From contig NC_080075.1 in NCBI RefSeq assembly GCF_949987535.1, forward strand, positions 44,059,536 through 44,123,535: a DNA stretch of 64,000 bases, written 5' to 3'. This document shows positions 24,291-37,279 of this stretch, piece after piece. The DNA is from Balaenoptera acutorostrata. Taxonomy: Eukaryota; Chordata; Mammalia; Artiodactyla; Balaenopteridae. The position numbers and the translations under genes are program-made. Below the pieces are notes generated by a model. That model was not told where the DNA came from. It ran no database searches and was given only the letters and a program-made list of their open reading frames with translations. Position 1 is the first letter of the stretch, and every line of letters starts with the position of its first letter.

Positions 24291-24594
24291 GTAACGTTAG
24301 TGTTAAATAATGTTTAGTATGTATGTTATTAGGAGGAAACAATCATATTGTAAAATAGTGTGTATAGTATAAGTCCATCTATATATATATATGCTTCTAT
24401 GTACATAGAAAATAGTCTGAATGGATATACACCAACATAAAAGATGTACATATGTGTGCATTCCTTCTTATTGTTTTCTTGCATTTTTTTGTTTTCTTTT
24501 ATTCATTAGATATATTTATTGGAGGATTTACTGGATGCCAGATGCTGTTCTAAGCTCTTTTTTCCTGTTTTGGGTTCCTGTTAAGTTCAAGTCT

Positions 24595-24728
24595 GCTAAA
24601 TGGTAAGTTATTTGAGGGCAAGTGGTTTTGCTTTCTCATCTTCATATAGACCATTGTGGCAGACAGAGTGTTTTAAATTTGATAGGAAATCAATAAATAT
24701 CTACTGATTAAATGAATAAATGAATGAT
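24595..24728 (+). mobile_element. L2 3' end fragment
   Basis: 'TGGTAAGTTATTTGAGGGCAAG' through 'GAAATCAATAAATATCTACTG' and 'AATGAATAAATGAATGA' is the forward-orientation L2 3' terminus with its tandem tail. Confidence 0.6.
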
Positions 24729-24734
24729 CAACAT

Positions 24735-24795
24735 AAACAACTTGCTCAAGGCCACTCAGTTAGTAGGCAGCAAAGCTTGGGTTAGGCATCTTCAC
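24735..24795 (-). mobile_element. MIR fragment
   Basis: 'AACTTGCTCAAGGCCACTCAGTTAGTAGGCAGCAAAGCTTGGGTT' is the reverse complement of the MIR core. Confidence 0.5.
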
Positions 24796-24799
24796 TTAT

Positions 24800-26450
24800 C
24801 ACTTCACGTCCCTCTTGATGGATATAATTTGACTTTCTAGTGGGCCTAAATTTGAAATTTAACAGAGGAACTTGTCCACTATTTTATGGAGAAGGCCTCC
24901 CGTCAGGACATATAACCCAAAAACTTCTGAGGGGATTACTGGCAGGCCCTGTCCCCTCAAAAGTGAGCACAGGTGCTGAGGAAATGAAAATCAAATGTCT
25001 AAATAATCAGGATAATCATTTACTGTGGTATTATGTGTTCTGCGTAACGTGAATCTTCTTTTTGGTTGTTGACCCTCTCTCTTATCCTGAATTTTTAGTT
25101 CGCACATATAAACAAAACATCTTCCTGAAAGAGCCTGGATCTATTTGCCAACAGGTTTATGATTCATGTTATATAGGTTGTAAATCCTTTTCAGGAATTA
25201 CAAAGATACCTTGCTTTGCTTTTCCTAAGCTGTTTGTTCTTGCTATTACTTTACATATTGTTCTGTGTGTCCAAGATATCAGAGACCTGTGAATTCAGCT
25301 CAGCAAATGTCCCCTCAACATTTTCTATATTAATGTTGAATACCAGTGTTCATAAATTGTAACAAAACCAACACTCCATTCCATGTGGATTTTCTAGCCA
25401 ACTAGGAGTCAGGTATTTAACCCTTAATGATATCCAAGGCATTACCTGTACACAGTAATGTATAAACTCTTGAAAGATGGGATGTCTGGGTACTTAAATT
25501 TGGAGAAAAATAAAATGTCCATAATTTGCTACCTATTTCACTGAGTGATTGGGAGAGTCAACTGAATAATAGAAGTGCAAGTGTTTTGTAAAGTTTCAAG
25601 CACATATAAGGGAGTATTAATTTGACTAGCGTTCTTTGTTTTGGTCTGGATCTCCATAATTGACAGAGATAAAAGTAATACATACTGCCATCTTTGGGAT
25701 CTTCAACACATGTTCTTTTCAATGGAGTTTGATTGACAACAGCCATATAATCTGATTGTCCCAAGCCCTCCTATCTTCTAGGGCCACATTCTCCTTTACA
25801 TTTCCTGAAGAAATGATTCAAGCCCAATCCCACACACAGCAGAGGTAATGCAGTCCCCAATATATTTGAAAGTTTCCAGGAAGAGAAGGATGTCTTTCCT
25901 CGTCACTCCCACTGGTTTCTCCCCACTTAGGAACCTGTCTCCTAAATCAACTCCGCTTCCCTCGGTCCCTTTATCCAGTTGCAACATCTCCTCCACCCTC
26001 TTTGCCTCCCCAAAGCACAGCCAGGACAAAGCTATTGCGTGCAACTAACTTTAATTTATAGTTTGGGTGGAATATAACAGACCATGGCACAGCACAAAAT
26101 AGGAACAGCCTGAAATTAAAAACTAAAGATCATTAATCTTCAAGTCCCTTGGCCATCCTTGTCCCAGCAAATCTCTCACCAGTCATTTCTTTCCTTAGAC
26201 ATCCAGGCAAAAGTCCCCTGCCCCACTCATTTATTGGCTGCCACTGTAAAACTCAAATGTTATGTGTTTTTAATTATGCAGAACTATGTGATTATTTTCT
26301 TTTAGTTCTTTTCAATAATAGAGACAAAGGAGTTTGTCATTTCAAGAAATAGGGCTCCTCAAAGTATTTTCCTGCACAAAAGCATCATCTACTCCTAAAT
26401 CTCACCATTCTTAGCAACACAAAGATTTTTTTTTTTCTTGGTAAACTTCT
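24800..26450. other. Single-copy intergenic DNA
   Basis: No gene or confident repeat. Short frames at 24840-25052, 25062-25292 and 25796-26044 have no recognisable domain. Confidence 0.45.
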
Positions 26451-26820
26451 CGAAGTTCAAATTCTTTTTTTTTTTTTTTTTTTTATAGCTAACATTTTTT
26501 TTTTTTTTTAGTACATTTATTTTTATTTATTTATTTATTTTTGGCTGTGTGGGGTCTTCGTTTCTGTGTGAGAGCTTTCTCCAGTTGTGGCAAGTGGGGG
26601 CCACTCTTCATCGCGGTGCGCGGGCCTCTCACTATCGCGGCCTCTCTTGTTGCGGAGCACAGGCTCCAGATGCGCAGGCTCAGTAGTTGTGGCTCACGGG
26701 TCTAGCTGCTCCGCGGCATGTGGGATCTTCCCAGACCAGGGCTCGAACCCGTGTTCCCTGCATTGGCAGGCAGATTCTCAACCACTGCGCCACCAGGGAA
26801 GCCCCGAAGTTCAAATTCTT
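26451..26820. repeat. 16-bp target site duplication around SINE-B
   Basis: CGAAGTTCAAATTCTT at 26451-26466 and 26805-26820, identical copies flanking the SINE. Confidence 0.95.
26467..26804 (-). mobile_element. SINE-B: CHR-type tRNA-derived SINE
   Basis: Minus-strand copy with the same head (GGGCTTCCCTGGTGGCGCAG), body and (ATAA)n tail as SINE-A and SINE-C. Its tail is long and compound: two T runs on the plus strand separated by TATAGCTAAC, at 26467-26512. The B-box region is intact (GGTTCGAGCCC on the minus strand). The perfect duplication implies a recent insertion. Confidence 0.95.
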
Positions 26821-27234
26821 AAGGCAGGGTGGTAGTGGTTGTGCAGGTATAGAGGGACTTCCATTAAATGTACTTCTTCTTTCCTCAAAGAGGAGTTTGG
26901 AAAGCTTTCAGAGCTGTAGGAATTCTTGTCCTCCAGAAAAGAAATTAAGCAAAAAGATAAGAGGTGGGGGAGAGGTATGAGGCTGGGGTGTGGGCACCTA
27001 AAACTTCCCATAGTCCCTGAAATTATACCAAGAAATCACAATACCAGAGGCTGCTCTTAGAATCAACCTCTTTAAGAAAATGTCCATTCATCAAGATTTC
27101 ATGGGTAATGGTCTTCTAAAACTATGCAGCTCTATAGATGGAATATCCAGTGATGTAATGAAGTCACCTGCCCAGCACAAGGGACTGTGCTTAGAAAGTA
27201 GCAAAGTGCATCATTTTAATTTCCATTGACTTAC

Positions 27235-27440
27235 TTATAATACTAATACTTGCAATTTTTGAGTGCATACCATGTATTAGACTTGGGACACATTTTACAA
27301 ACAGTCTTTCTGGTCCTCAAAGTTGTGCAAGGTACATAGTACATATTATCCTTTCTGTTTTCAGACACTTTTCCCAAGGCCACTAGCTGGAGAGTGGTGT
27401 GTCTCCAAGGCCAATGCTCTCCCCTTAGACCATTCTGTGT
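27235..27440 (-). mobile_element. MIR SINE fragment
   Basis: Reverse-orientation landmarks: 'TTTGAGTGCATACCATGTATTAG', 'GGTACATAGTACATATTATCC' and 'CCAAGGCCACTAGCTGGAGAG'. Confidence 0.6.
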
Positions 27441-27445
27441 GTTTC

Positions 27446-30090
27446 TGAGCTGGGAATAAACTGACCACCCATGTCTGTGTTCCCTTCAACTCTGGGTCTT
27501 ATTGCCCAAAGAAGCTCTAAGGGGCAGTGCCCAAGATGGCATGACTATCCTCTCTGACATCTACCTTAAGGGTTGACTGCATCCCACTTTTTAGAACCAT
27601 TTATGAATCTATCGTTCATAAATTTGTCCAAACCCTTTTAAAATTCATTTATATTTCCTGCAGTATCACCTTTTGGGATAATGAGATCCCTCGTTTTATT
27701 ACCCACTACGTGAATTAGTGTTATCTTTCATTTGTCCTTAACTGACCTCCATCAAGTTCCAGAGGGCACCTCTCATTTGCCCCAGGCTAATGGACCCTTA
27801 ACTATCCTTAGATCGTCCATCTAAGATGACAGGACATTTAGAACAAGAACAAGATCATACCCACGAACGACAGCATTCCTCGGCAACCAACTGGTAAGTG
27901 TTGGGTGGTGTTGGGATTGTCAAAGAGGCCTCCTTCCTCTTGAAATAAGGTACACAGTGTCTTGGGGGGCTGCCGACCAAGGAACAATGGCCTCAATGGT
28001 CCTGCACCAGCACATTCCCTGAACCAATTAGCTTGAGGGGCTTTCCACATGAACCTCAAGGAACCTTAAGTTGTTGGCATCAGATTAAATAAAACTCAGG
28101 TACGAGATGGAGGCTCAGACAACTATTGAGGGTAAACTAGGATCATGGTTGTAAAGTCCTTAAGTTGTAGAAAAACATATCAGACACAGGAAAAGGTGAG
28201 AGTCCATCTCTGGAAACTGGGCACACAGCAGGCCCAAGACTAGGAGAAGCCTCTTTGCTGGAAATAGAACAGAAAGTCGAGCAAAACTGATTTCCAGGCA
28301 AGTATCTTTTCTTAGACACTTGAGAAAATCAATATATATTTTGACCTGAAAGAAAACATTCTCAGACTGCAGGGAAGGAGAGCAGTAATCTTTTCATTTT
28401 ATATGTACCGAGTCTATTGCGGAGTTGCAAATCATTGCAGTGTAAACATAAAACAGTTTAATTTTTTTCTCCAGCTGCTCCCCAACTCTACCATGTTCAA
28501 CTCCCCTTCCCCCTGCTTCTCTTAAATAACATCTCACTCTCTCCTAAGTCTCCAGTCTCGTGTGGTAGTTAGAATTGTCTCATTTAAAACTCATTCCTAT
28601 TTATTGTAAAGTTTTCATCTCAAATATGATTCAAAGTTGTTCTCTCCCCAGCCCAGACTAGAGCCATCTGTGGCCTCTAACAGTTTGAAGTGAGGATGAG
28701 GAGCTTGAGGTAGGACCATCCTCTCATTTCTTAGCTCCTCCTCTCCAGGGCCACCGCACGCTGCCCAGCTGGCTGAAGACGGCATGATTCCAGCGGTGCT
28801 GCTCACAAAGACAACAAGGCAGACAGTACCCCCTCCGCCAAACAAAGTTACTCCAATAAAAAGCCCTGTTACTTTAGCGACATCCCTAAAAGTGAAGCAG
28901 TGTACAACATGTACATCTGTTCATGGCCAACTTGCCAGCTCCTCTTCTTTGTTGGAAAAGGGGAGGAAAGAGAAGCTAATGGGTCGATGTCTTCTTAGTT
29001 GACTGGGAAAGGTTGAAGTTGGTTGCCCCACTCTTCTGACTGGCCTTCTCTGTCTTTTGAGTGAGGAGTGACCAAATGTGCTTCTCCCTCTCTCTCTCAC
29101 AGGGTACTCATGCGGGCCCTGTGGGGACTGGAGTCAGGATACATATGCATGGCTCTCTGCCAGAGACTTCATTCTGGCTCCACTGTTCCAAACCTCCAAC
29201 CATCGTCTTCAGCTTCCTCCAAAAGGTGTTGCAATCAAAAGCCAGGTCAATATAACCGCATTCCTATTACTTACATATTTACAGCATCCTCCCACCCTTC
29301 TCCCCACCACTACCAAAAAGAAAAAACGGTTTTGAGTATTGATATTCATATTCTCAACAGATTAAAAATATCACTTGCAATTCTCCTTGAAAATCATCAA
29401 AGATCCATCTTTATTCAGTGTTAGACATTGTGCAGTTTATCAGCGTAAGATTGAAAAAAAGTGAAGATGAAGTCGTATGCACTGATGTAGTTGGGTGGAA
29501 AGGTGTATTTTGCGAGCATCTGATCAGGATGCTTGGTTTCTTTCTCTTGCTGTCTGTAATGACATCCATAGAGCTATGCTCAAGGTTATCAATCTTTTTC
29601 ACACAGACTTACCAGAAATGACTCAAAACTAACTTAACCTGTATTAGATATAGTTACGGATCTGCAGACACGTTTAAGCTCTTTAAGCAACAAATTGAAG
29701 CCATCACTCTAGCTAGAAGTTGAAGCTGTTCATTGTCCTTAGTGATTAAAATTTAGAAAAATCTGCCTAAAATAAATCAGTCATGTAAATGAACCCTCAA
29801 GGGGCACTTTCTTGGAGTCGGGGCATTATTTGTATAGAGAACAGTCTGCCAGAGCCACTGGCAATATCGAGTAACATTTGGGATGAACAAGTGCTAAGTC
29901 ACTTTAAAACTAACCAAGTAATAGAGGCAGTTATCACCCAAATACATTACTTCTCACCGGGGCCTCCTGATGCCTGTGCTTACCCAGGAACCCTCCTGTG
30001 ATATTGAAGGCCAAGGCATCTCCTCTCCCTAACAACAGTGTTGTATCTTTGGCAACTTGAGCAGGAACTCAGAAAATCAATACCATTTCA
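27446..30090. other. Single-copy intergenic DNA
   Basis: No gene recognised; several 60-120-residue frames around 27838-29621 show no domain, conserved start context or splice-bounded exon that I can support. Confidence 0.45.
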
Positions 30091-30099
30091 TGAGCCAGG

Positions 30100-30480
30100 T
30101 CTTGGTGCTCTCCCTTTACGAGGATTCTGTCAATGCAAGGGGCCATTACTGTACTTTAAAGGCATGATATAAAATTGCTTCGACAAGATATAAGACACAC
30201 CGTTTGCAAGAACCTGGTGAGAGTATTTTAGTCAAAGTTAAATAGTTTCATCACGTAATTACTTCAATTGGCAAAGCTCCAGCGGAACGCACTCTCGGAG
30301 GGGCTGCACCTTCTATTATGGGTGGGGGATTGTGAGCGAGGTGTGTCGATTGGCTTCAGTTGTTCTAAACAAGGTCAAGCTGTTAAAATCGAGGCAGAGC
30401 CCAGCATCGATGCCATTGGCAATGACACTGCAACAACTGAGTTGACAAGTTGCTTTCCCTTTTTTTCCCCCTCCAACTAA
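30100..30480. other. Candidate conserved non-coding element 1
   Basis: Repeat-free block that keeps several CpGs in AT-rich surroundings and holds homeodomain-like motifs (GTAATTAC, about 30256-30263) next to TTCAATTGGC. The inference of conservation rests only on composition and lack of repeats. Confidence 0.3.
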
Positions 30481-32270
30481 GTGGTCTGAAAGTAGCTTTA
30501 GTTTTATGGCTATAAAATATTTCATCCTGATCTGCAGTCTGGTAATTCATTTTCTAAGGACTGTTTAGAATTTATTCAAGGGGAAAAGGAAACTCTGTTG
30601 GTTTCTCTAACTGATTCCCATTATATGACAAAATTTAACTTTTGTGTTTTATGAGGTTTTATGTGTTCCACTAAAACCATTAGCTGGTTGTCTCCTCATG
30701 ATAAAATTTAATCACTTATATAATACCTTAAAAGCCAATGACAGTTTTGCATATATTTATGTTTTCTTTCATTTAAAATATGGGGGTGTCATAAAGTTAG
30801 CTCTTATTGGTGGGGGGAGGAAAAGGCTGGCACTAAAAACAGAAAATCTGTAAGTATTGAGCCTTTATGTATGACACAATAAGAATGAAGCACTGTTGCC
30901 TACAAACTGCGTGAAATTTAAGAAAAAGTGAATGCTAATTCATGACCACCATTCATATTTCAGTGATTACCTGAGTGCAGCCAAGCTCCGCATTTAGCTT
31001 TATCCCATATAAAGCTACTTGACAACTATGAGATTTTGGCAATTTAACAAAAATTTTAATAATAACAATGAGAAATAGACTCAAAGGACAGGGACGTATA
31101 CCTTGCAAAAATGTCTCACAGAAGCTAATCACATTAGCCTGCCCTTTGCAATCAGAGATGCTCTCACAATTCCACTTCCAAGTAACACTTCCCAAATCTG
31201 GGTGGTTAACAAAGACTAGAAGAAAAGTGATTTTCTCTCCCCCTCATCCCACTTCCACCTACGGAGTTCCTATTATGGCATTGCTTAATCACCACACATA
31301 TTTATTTTAGAGGTATTCAAATGCATTATGAATTTATATGTCTATTATTAGATTTATTGGTGCTAATGATTTGGATTTAAATAGCACTTTTCTTCCTGAG
31401 GCTATAACAATTTTTCATGAATGACCTAATTCACTTTCTCTGCATGCCTCAAAAGGGAGGTAGGAAAGGGGCAAAGGTCATTCAACCCACTTAGCTTAGG
31501 ACAATCTTATCCCAAAGATCAGAAAGAATTAACTAATGCTCCATATATTCTGACAGTAATGGATCAAGGAACTGGCTAGATTTTTAACTGTAAAGAGTGC
31601 AGTCACCACATATATATCGTTCATCATGATATCTCCAGCAAACAGAATAGTATCCAAAACAAGAAATATTTGTTAAAAAAATGAATTAATAAATAGATAC
31701 ATCAGTTGATCAGTCAGTCAATAGTAGAGAATTTCAGCTAGAAATCTGCAAATTCTCAAAGCTAGTGGAAGTAAAGCTGGGGTGTTTGATAGACTACCCC
31801 TCCCATTGCAAAAGTGTATATGTTCATTTTCAAAGAGGCAAAGTGTGTTATTGGGCTGATACATAGGTATGGATGTGTGTAGGCTACGATAGTGATGATT
31901 TCAGGGGAATAGGAATATTCACCAGTCCTCCTCCAAAACCTCCCCTACCTTTACAGGGCTTAATAAATTTCTCTATCAGGGAACAAAGCTTTTCTTTCCA
32001 TGATGAAACATAAAGGCTGGATGGAATTGTTTCTAGGAAAGTAGATCAGAGTAGGCTGTGCTGTGGGGAGAAGCTGATTTACTGTGAAGCTAATGAGGCT
32101 TAAGTTTCAGGGCCCCTCAGCTATCCAGACCTCTACCAAGGTCCTGGGAGGACCCTAGCAATGAGTTTTCATTGGTTTTGCTGAATTTGCAACAGTAAGA
32201 TTTTTTTGTGTTCTGTTTTAGTAAAAACAACCACCCCTCAAATTGTACAAGTTTCAGGGCCCACAAATCC
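30481..32270. other. Single-copy intergenic DNA
   Basis: No gene or clear repeat. Two short sequences containing GTTTCAGGGCCC recur at about 32104 and 32250, too short to define an element. Confidence 0.45.
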
Positions 32271-32274
32271 TGGA

Positions 32275-32500
32275 TTTCCAACGGTTGTGGGGTCACATTT
32301 ATTTTAAAATCTCACTGCTGTAACACAGCAAAGGTTTATTTCTGGTTCTTGCTTCAGCAAGAAGCAGATTGCTTTGTTACATATAGTCACTCAGGGATCC
32401 AGCTGAGGAAGGTTCTTGCCATCTTTTGACACTGCCATCTTAACATGGGTCTACCAGTGTTGTGTCAGGAAGGGGAGAAACACAGACAACTTACACCAGT
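32275..32500. mobile_element. Old interspersed repeat, family not named
   Basis: 'AGTCACTCAGGGATCCAGCTGAGGAAGG' followed by 'GCCATCTT...CACTGCCATCTTAACATGG' and 'TGTCAGGAAGGGGAGAAACAC' has the order of a common mammalian repeat whose class I cannot name with confidence. Confidence 0.4.
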
Positions 32501-33014
32501 TTAAAATACTTTACTCAGAATTTATACTTAGTCATTTATCTTCATAACCCATTGACCAGAACTAGTTTGTGGATCAAACTTAGTGCCAAGGGAAGCTGGG
32601 AAAACTTTCTGTGTTCCCAGGATGAAGAGGATAACTGAAGGCAGCGAGCACTATTAATCTATACCCCCAAATACCCTCTGATTTTGTTTCACACCAAAGT
32701 GTACTTAAAGTGAATAGGTAAAGTGCAAGAGCATTAAGGTATTCATCTCCTAAAGAGTAGAATGGCAAGAACTCATCTTAATAATGCCAACCTCAGGAAA
32801 AAAGTCAGATTTCAAGCACTAACTCTCATCTGGAGAGATTTAGCAATAAGAAGAAAGATTAAGAGACCAGTTCCTGGTGTTACTAGGACTAGTCTACGCT
32901 GAGATGGATTCCAAGGTATTTGGATGCACTAGGCCCACATGAAATACACATATTTTTTGTAATGAAGAAGCTCAAAATTCCTCAATGCTTTTCCCTTGTC
33001 TAAAGAACAACAGC

Positions 33015-34003
33015 CATGTAGCTGTCCAGTTTTTCCAGCACCAGTTATTGAAGAGGCTGTCTTTGTTCCATCGTATATTCTAGCTTCCTTTGTCATAGGT
33101 TAGGTGACAATAGGTGCGTGGGTTTATCTCTGGGCTTTCCATCCTGTTCCATTGATCCATATTTCTGTTTTTGTGCCAGTACCGCACTGTCTTGATTACT
33201 GTAGCTTTGTAGTATAGTCTGAAGTCAGGGAGCTTGATTCCTCCAGCTCCGTTATTTTTTTTGGAAAAATGCCATTGGTAATTTGATAGGGATTGCATTT
33301 GGGTAGTATAGTCATTTTCACAATATTGATTCTTCCAATCCAAGAACATGGTATATCTCTCCATCTGTTTGTGCCATCTTTGATTTCTTTCATCAGTGTT
33401 CTATAGTTTTCTGAGAACAGGTCTTTTGCCTCCTTAGGTAGGTTTATTCCTAGGTATTTTATTCTTTTTGTTGCAGTGGTAAATGGGATTGTTTCCTTAA
33501 TTTCTCTTTCTGATCTTTCGTTGTTAGTGTATAGGAATGCAAGAGATTTCTGTGTATTAATTTTGTCTCCGGTGACTTTACTAAATTCATTGATTAGCTC
33601 TAGTAGTTTTCTGGTGGCATCTTTAGGATTTTCTATGTATAGTATCATGTCATCTGCAAACAGTGACAGTTTTACTTCTTTTCCAATTTGGATTCCTTTT
33701 ATTTCTTTTTCTTCTCTGATTGCTGTGGCTAGGACTTCCAAAACTATGTTGAATAATAGTGGCAAAAGTGGGCACCCTGGTCTTGTTCCTGATTTTAGAG
33801 GAAACGCTTCCAGTTTTTCATCATTGAGAATAATGTTTGCTGTGGGTTTGTCATATATGGCCTTTATTATGTTGTGATAGGTTCCCTCTGTGTCCACTTT
33901 CTAGAGAGTGTTTATCATAAATGAGTGTTGAATTTTGCTGAAAGCTTTTTCTGCATCTCTTGAGATGATCATATGGTTTTTATCCTTCAATTTGTTAATA
34001 TGG
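33015..34003 (-). mobile_element. L1-B, inverted 5' segment
   Basis: Reads as ORF2 on the minus strand and aligns along L1-A 3042-4126 with small deletions. The RT core is present ([20 protein letters not shown] in the frame 33897-33196), with frameshifts near 33290 where sequence is lost. The canonical Q of RQG is P here. It abuts the direct segment at about 34003. Confidence 0.92.
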
Positions 34004-35342
34004 TGTAAAAGAATGAAATTAGAACACTCCCTAACACCATACACAAAAATAAACTCAAAATGGATTAAAGACCTAAATGTAAGGCAGACACTATAAATCT
34101 CTTAGAGGAAAACATAGGCAGAACACTCTTTGACATAAATTGCAGCAAGATATTTTTTGATACACCTACTAGAGTAATGAGAATGAAACCAAAAATAAAC
34201 GGGACCTAATGAAACTTAAAAGCTTTTGCACAGCAAAGGAAACCAGAAACAAGATGAAGAGACAACCCTCAGAATGGGAGAAAATATTTGCAAATGAAGC
34301 AAATGACAAAGGATTAATCTCTGAAATACACAAACAGCTCATGCAGCTCAATATTTAAAAAAAAAAAAAAAAAGCCCAATCCAAAAATGGGTGGAAGACC
34401 TAAATAGACATTTCTCCAAAGAAGACATACAGATGGCCAACAAACACATGAAAAAATGCTCAACATCACTAATTATTAGAGAAATACAAACCGAACCTCA
34501 ATTAGATTATCACCTCACACTGGTCAGAATGGCCATCATCACAAAATCTACAAACAATAAATGCTGGAGAGAGTGTGGAGAAAAGGGAACCCTCTTGCGC
34601 TGTTGGTGAGAATGTACATTGATACAGCCACTATGGAGAACAGTATGGAGGTTCCTTAAAAATCTAAAAATAGAACTACCATGTGACCCAGCAACCCCAC
34701 TACTGGGCATATATCCAGAGAAAACCATAATTCAAAAAGACACATGCACCCCAATATTCACTGCAGCGCTATTTACAATAGCCAGGACATGGAAGCAGCC
34801 TAAATGCCCATCGACAGAGGAATGGATAAAGAACATGTGGTACATATATACAATGGAATATTACTCAGCCATAAAAAGGAACGAAATTGGGTCATTTGTA
34901 GAGACGTGGATGGACCTATAGTCGGACATACAGAGTGAAGTACGTCAGAAAGAGAAAAACAAATATCGTATATTAACGCATACATGTGGAATCTGAAAAA
35001 ATTGGTATAGACAATCTTATTTACAAAGCAGAAATAGAGACACAGATGTAAAGAACAAACGTATGGATACCAAAGGGGAAAGTGGGGGTGGGATGAACTG
35101 GGAGATTGTGATTGGCATATATACACTGTTGACACTATGTATAAAATAGATAACTAGAGAACCTACTGTATAGCACAGGGAACTCTACTCAGTGCTCTGT
35201 GGTGACCTAAATGGGAAGGAAATCCAAAAAAGAGGGGATATATGTGTACGTATAGCTGATTTACTTTGCTACACAGTAGAAACTAACACAACATTGTAAA
35301 GCAACTATAGTCCAATAAAAATTTTTAAAAATAAAATAAAAT
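34004..35342 (+). mobile_element. L1-B, direct 3' segment with 3' UTR and A tail
   Basis: Reads as the rest of ORF2 on the plus strand, beginning at the exact L1 position where the inverted part stops, then 3' UTR (about 34980-35320) and an AATAAAATAAAAT tail. A TGA replaces the expected Trp near 34607, and an A run (34356-34373) lies in the coding part. Lesions show that it is non-functional. Confidence 0.92.
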
Positions 35343-35345
35343 AAC

Positions 35346-35535
35346 GAACAACAGTCAAACTCATTAGCATTCAAGGTCCTCCAAAACAACTTCTGTTTAG
35401 TTTTTCTGCCTCTTGTTCTTTCCACTCTACTTCCCAAAATCCCAGCCATATTGAACGACTCATCCTTCCTTGAGTAGATACACTATCTGCCTTTTGACTG
35501 CACAGTCTATACTCGACATTAAATGCTCTCTCTTT
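35346..35535. other. Short single-copy stretch
   Basis: Nothing recognised between the L1-B duplication and the L2 fragment. Confidence 0.4.
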
Positions 35536-35539
35536 TTTC

Positions 35540-35845
35540 TCTTATGCAGCCAATGAACTCATTCTTCAAGTCGAAGTTCAAAAATCATACCCCATAGGAA
35601 GCAAGCCTCCCTTACAGGTCTTAGCTAAAAAGAGGTTCTGCCATTTTGTTCCATTTCCTTTTGTGTTTATTTCAATTATATCATATTTCTCCTTGTTTAT
35701 AGGCACAATCTCTTCCCTGTTAGACTGTCAACCTCATCCATGAGGGAGAACAGTTTTATCCCCAGCACTTGGTTCAGCCCCTGGCAGATCGTCAGAATTT
35801 AATAAATTATTGTTGCATGAATGAGTAAATGAATGACTAAGGAGG
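35540..35845 (+). mobile_element. L2 3' fragment
   Basis: Forward landmarks: 'TCTTCAAGTCGAAGTTCAAA', 'AGACTGTCAACCTCATCCATGAGGG', 'CCCAGCACTTGG', 'CCCTGGCAGATC' and the tail 'AATAAATTATTG...AATGAGTAAATGAATGA'. Confidence 0.65.
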
Positions 35846-36515
35846 GAGCATAGGGACTAAAGGGAATCAGGATTTTCTAATGAGGCTAAGATACAGGTGA
35901 CCCCAAAGTTAGAAAGGGGGCAAGAATAACTCCTATTTTGTGAGAGCAGATACTGCTCATTTAGGGACATGTGCCCACATGGCTAGACAGGACCAAGTGC
36001 TATAATTTTTCAAAGTGCTACTTAGTGCAGGTGTTTCCATAATTGGGATGAAGTGAGAAAATTCCATGCTCACTGGACCTAAAAGTCACCCCTTCCACCT
36101 GGGTAATGCAATGGTCCAAGCTTTAAAAGATGTATGAATTGCCTCTCCCCAGAGGGACTAGGCAGAGAAGGATGTACTTTCTAACACAGCACAGTTATTG
36201 ACCTTCCACTGTAGCAAATCTGCAAATGTCAAAGCAATGAGTGTTTCTAAGAAGAAAGCTACTGTTTAAAAACAGATGTTTAAAATACAGGGCCTTGAGA
36301 GCTGCCCTCTCTCCAGACACACTTGCTAACAATTCTGAGAAGCACAGAATACAAACACGTATCATTCCCCCTCTTTCCTCTCCAAGACTAAAGAAAGGAT
36401 GTTGAATGAATCTTCACCTTTGTTTATGCAATTTAAGACCAAAGAATGTGTTCCTAAGGTTAAGATGAATCCCAGGACAAGAGAAGGTTAAAAGGCACCA
36501 TTACAGCATGTGTGT
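35846..36515. other. Single-copy intergenic DNA
   Basis: No gene or confident repeat. Confidence 0.4.
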
Positions 36516-36519
36516 GTAA

Positions 36520-36665
36520 TAATGCCATAGGTTTGTACAGTGCTTATGACTCTCCAAATCTTCTCATCATTCTCATGGCATCCTTAACTAATCTTGGGAC
36601 GATCCAAGAATAGGTTGGATTAGACCCATTTGACAGATGGGGAAACCCATCACCAGCAAAGATAT
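36520..36665 (-). mobile_element. MIR-like fragment
   Basis: 'TTTGTACAGTGCTTATGACTCTCC', 'ATTCTCATGGCATCCTTAAC' and 'CCCATTTGACAGATGGGGAAACC' follow the reverse MIR order. Confidence 0.5.
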
Positions 36666-36814
36666 GACATTCCTAAATATTGGTAAAAAAATAGAGAGTT
36701 CTCTCAAGGCAAAGGAGAAGAAGAAATAACTAGATTGTTAATTCTATTTCGAGGGCATTACATCAACATATTTATTATCAAGGTACTTCTCTGGGTACAT
36801 GGACAGTGTGAGTG

Positions 36815-37275
36815 TGTCTCTGAATTACTTATTCATTTAACGCACAACTTCGAATACCACCCACATTTTAGCATTGTGCTAGGGATGAAGCATAGAGAAA
36901 TAAGTAATGACCTAGGTATGAGTGTATTCACAGAAACAAATGAGAGATTATAAAACAATGGGGGAGTTGGATGACGCTGAGGTGCTGGGGAATCATGGGA
37001 ATACCCATAAGGTCAAGTGGACATTCCTAAGGGAAGCAGGGAAGGCCTCCTGGTGGAACAAACACTTAAACGAAGGATGCAGAGACATTAATCACGTGAA
37101 TAGAGGAAGGTCAAATGAGGGGAAAGAGACCCGTGTACAAAGGCACAGCACAAGAAGTAAAACATCTGAGCAAATTCAATCATCTGGGTGGGTAGACCAC
37201 AAAGCAAGAAATGTAGAGAAATGTCGGATGGCAAGAAACTCTGCAGTCCAGTTATCCACCTCAGGAAATAAAAGC
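36815..37275 (-). mobile_element. L2 LINE fragment
   Basis: The plus strand starts with 'TTATTCATTTAACGCACAACTTC' and 'AGCATTGTGCTAGGGATGAAGC', then 'GGGAAGCAGGGAAGGCCTCC' and 'GTGTACAAAGGCACAG', which is the reverse complement of the L2 3' region in the right order. Confidence 0.6.
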
Positions 37276-37279
37276 TTCC

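Larger units (their letters stand above)
33002..35354. repeat. Target site duplication around L1-B
   Basis: AAAGAACAACAG (33002-33013) and AACGAACAACAG (35343-35354) flank the element: 12 bp with one mismatch. The shared pair shows that the inverted and direct halves arrived in one event. Confidence 0.85.
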
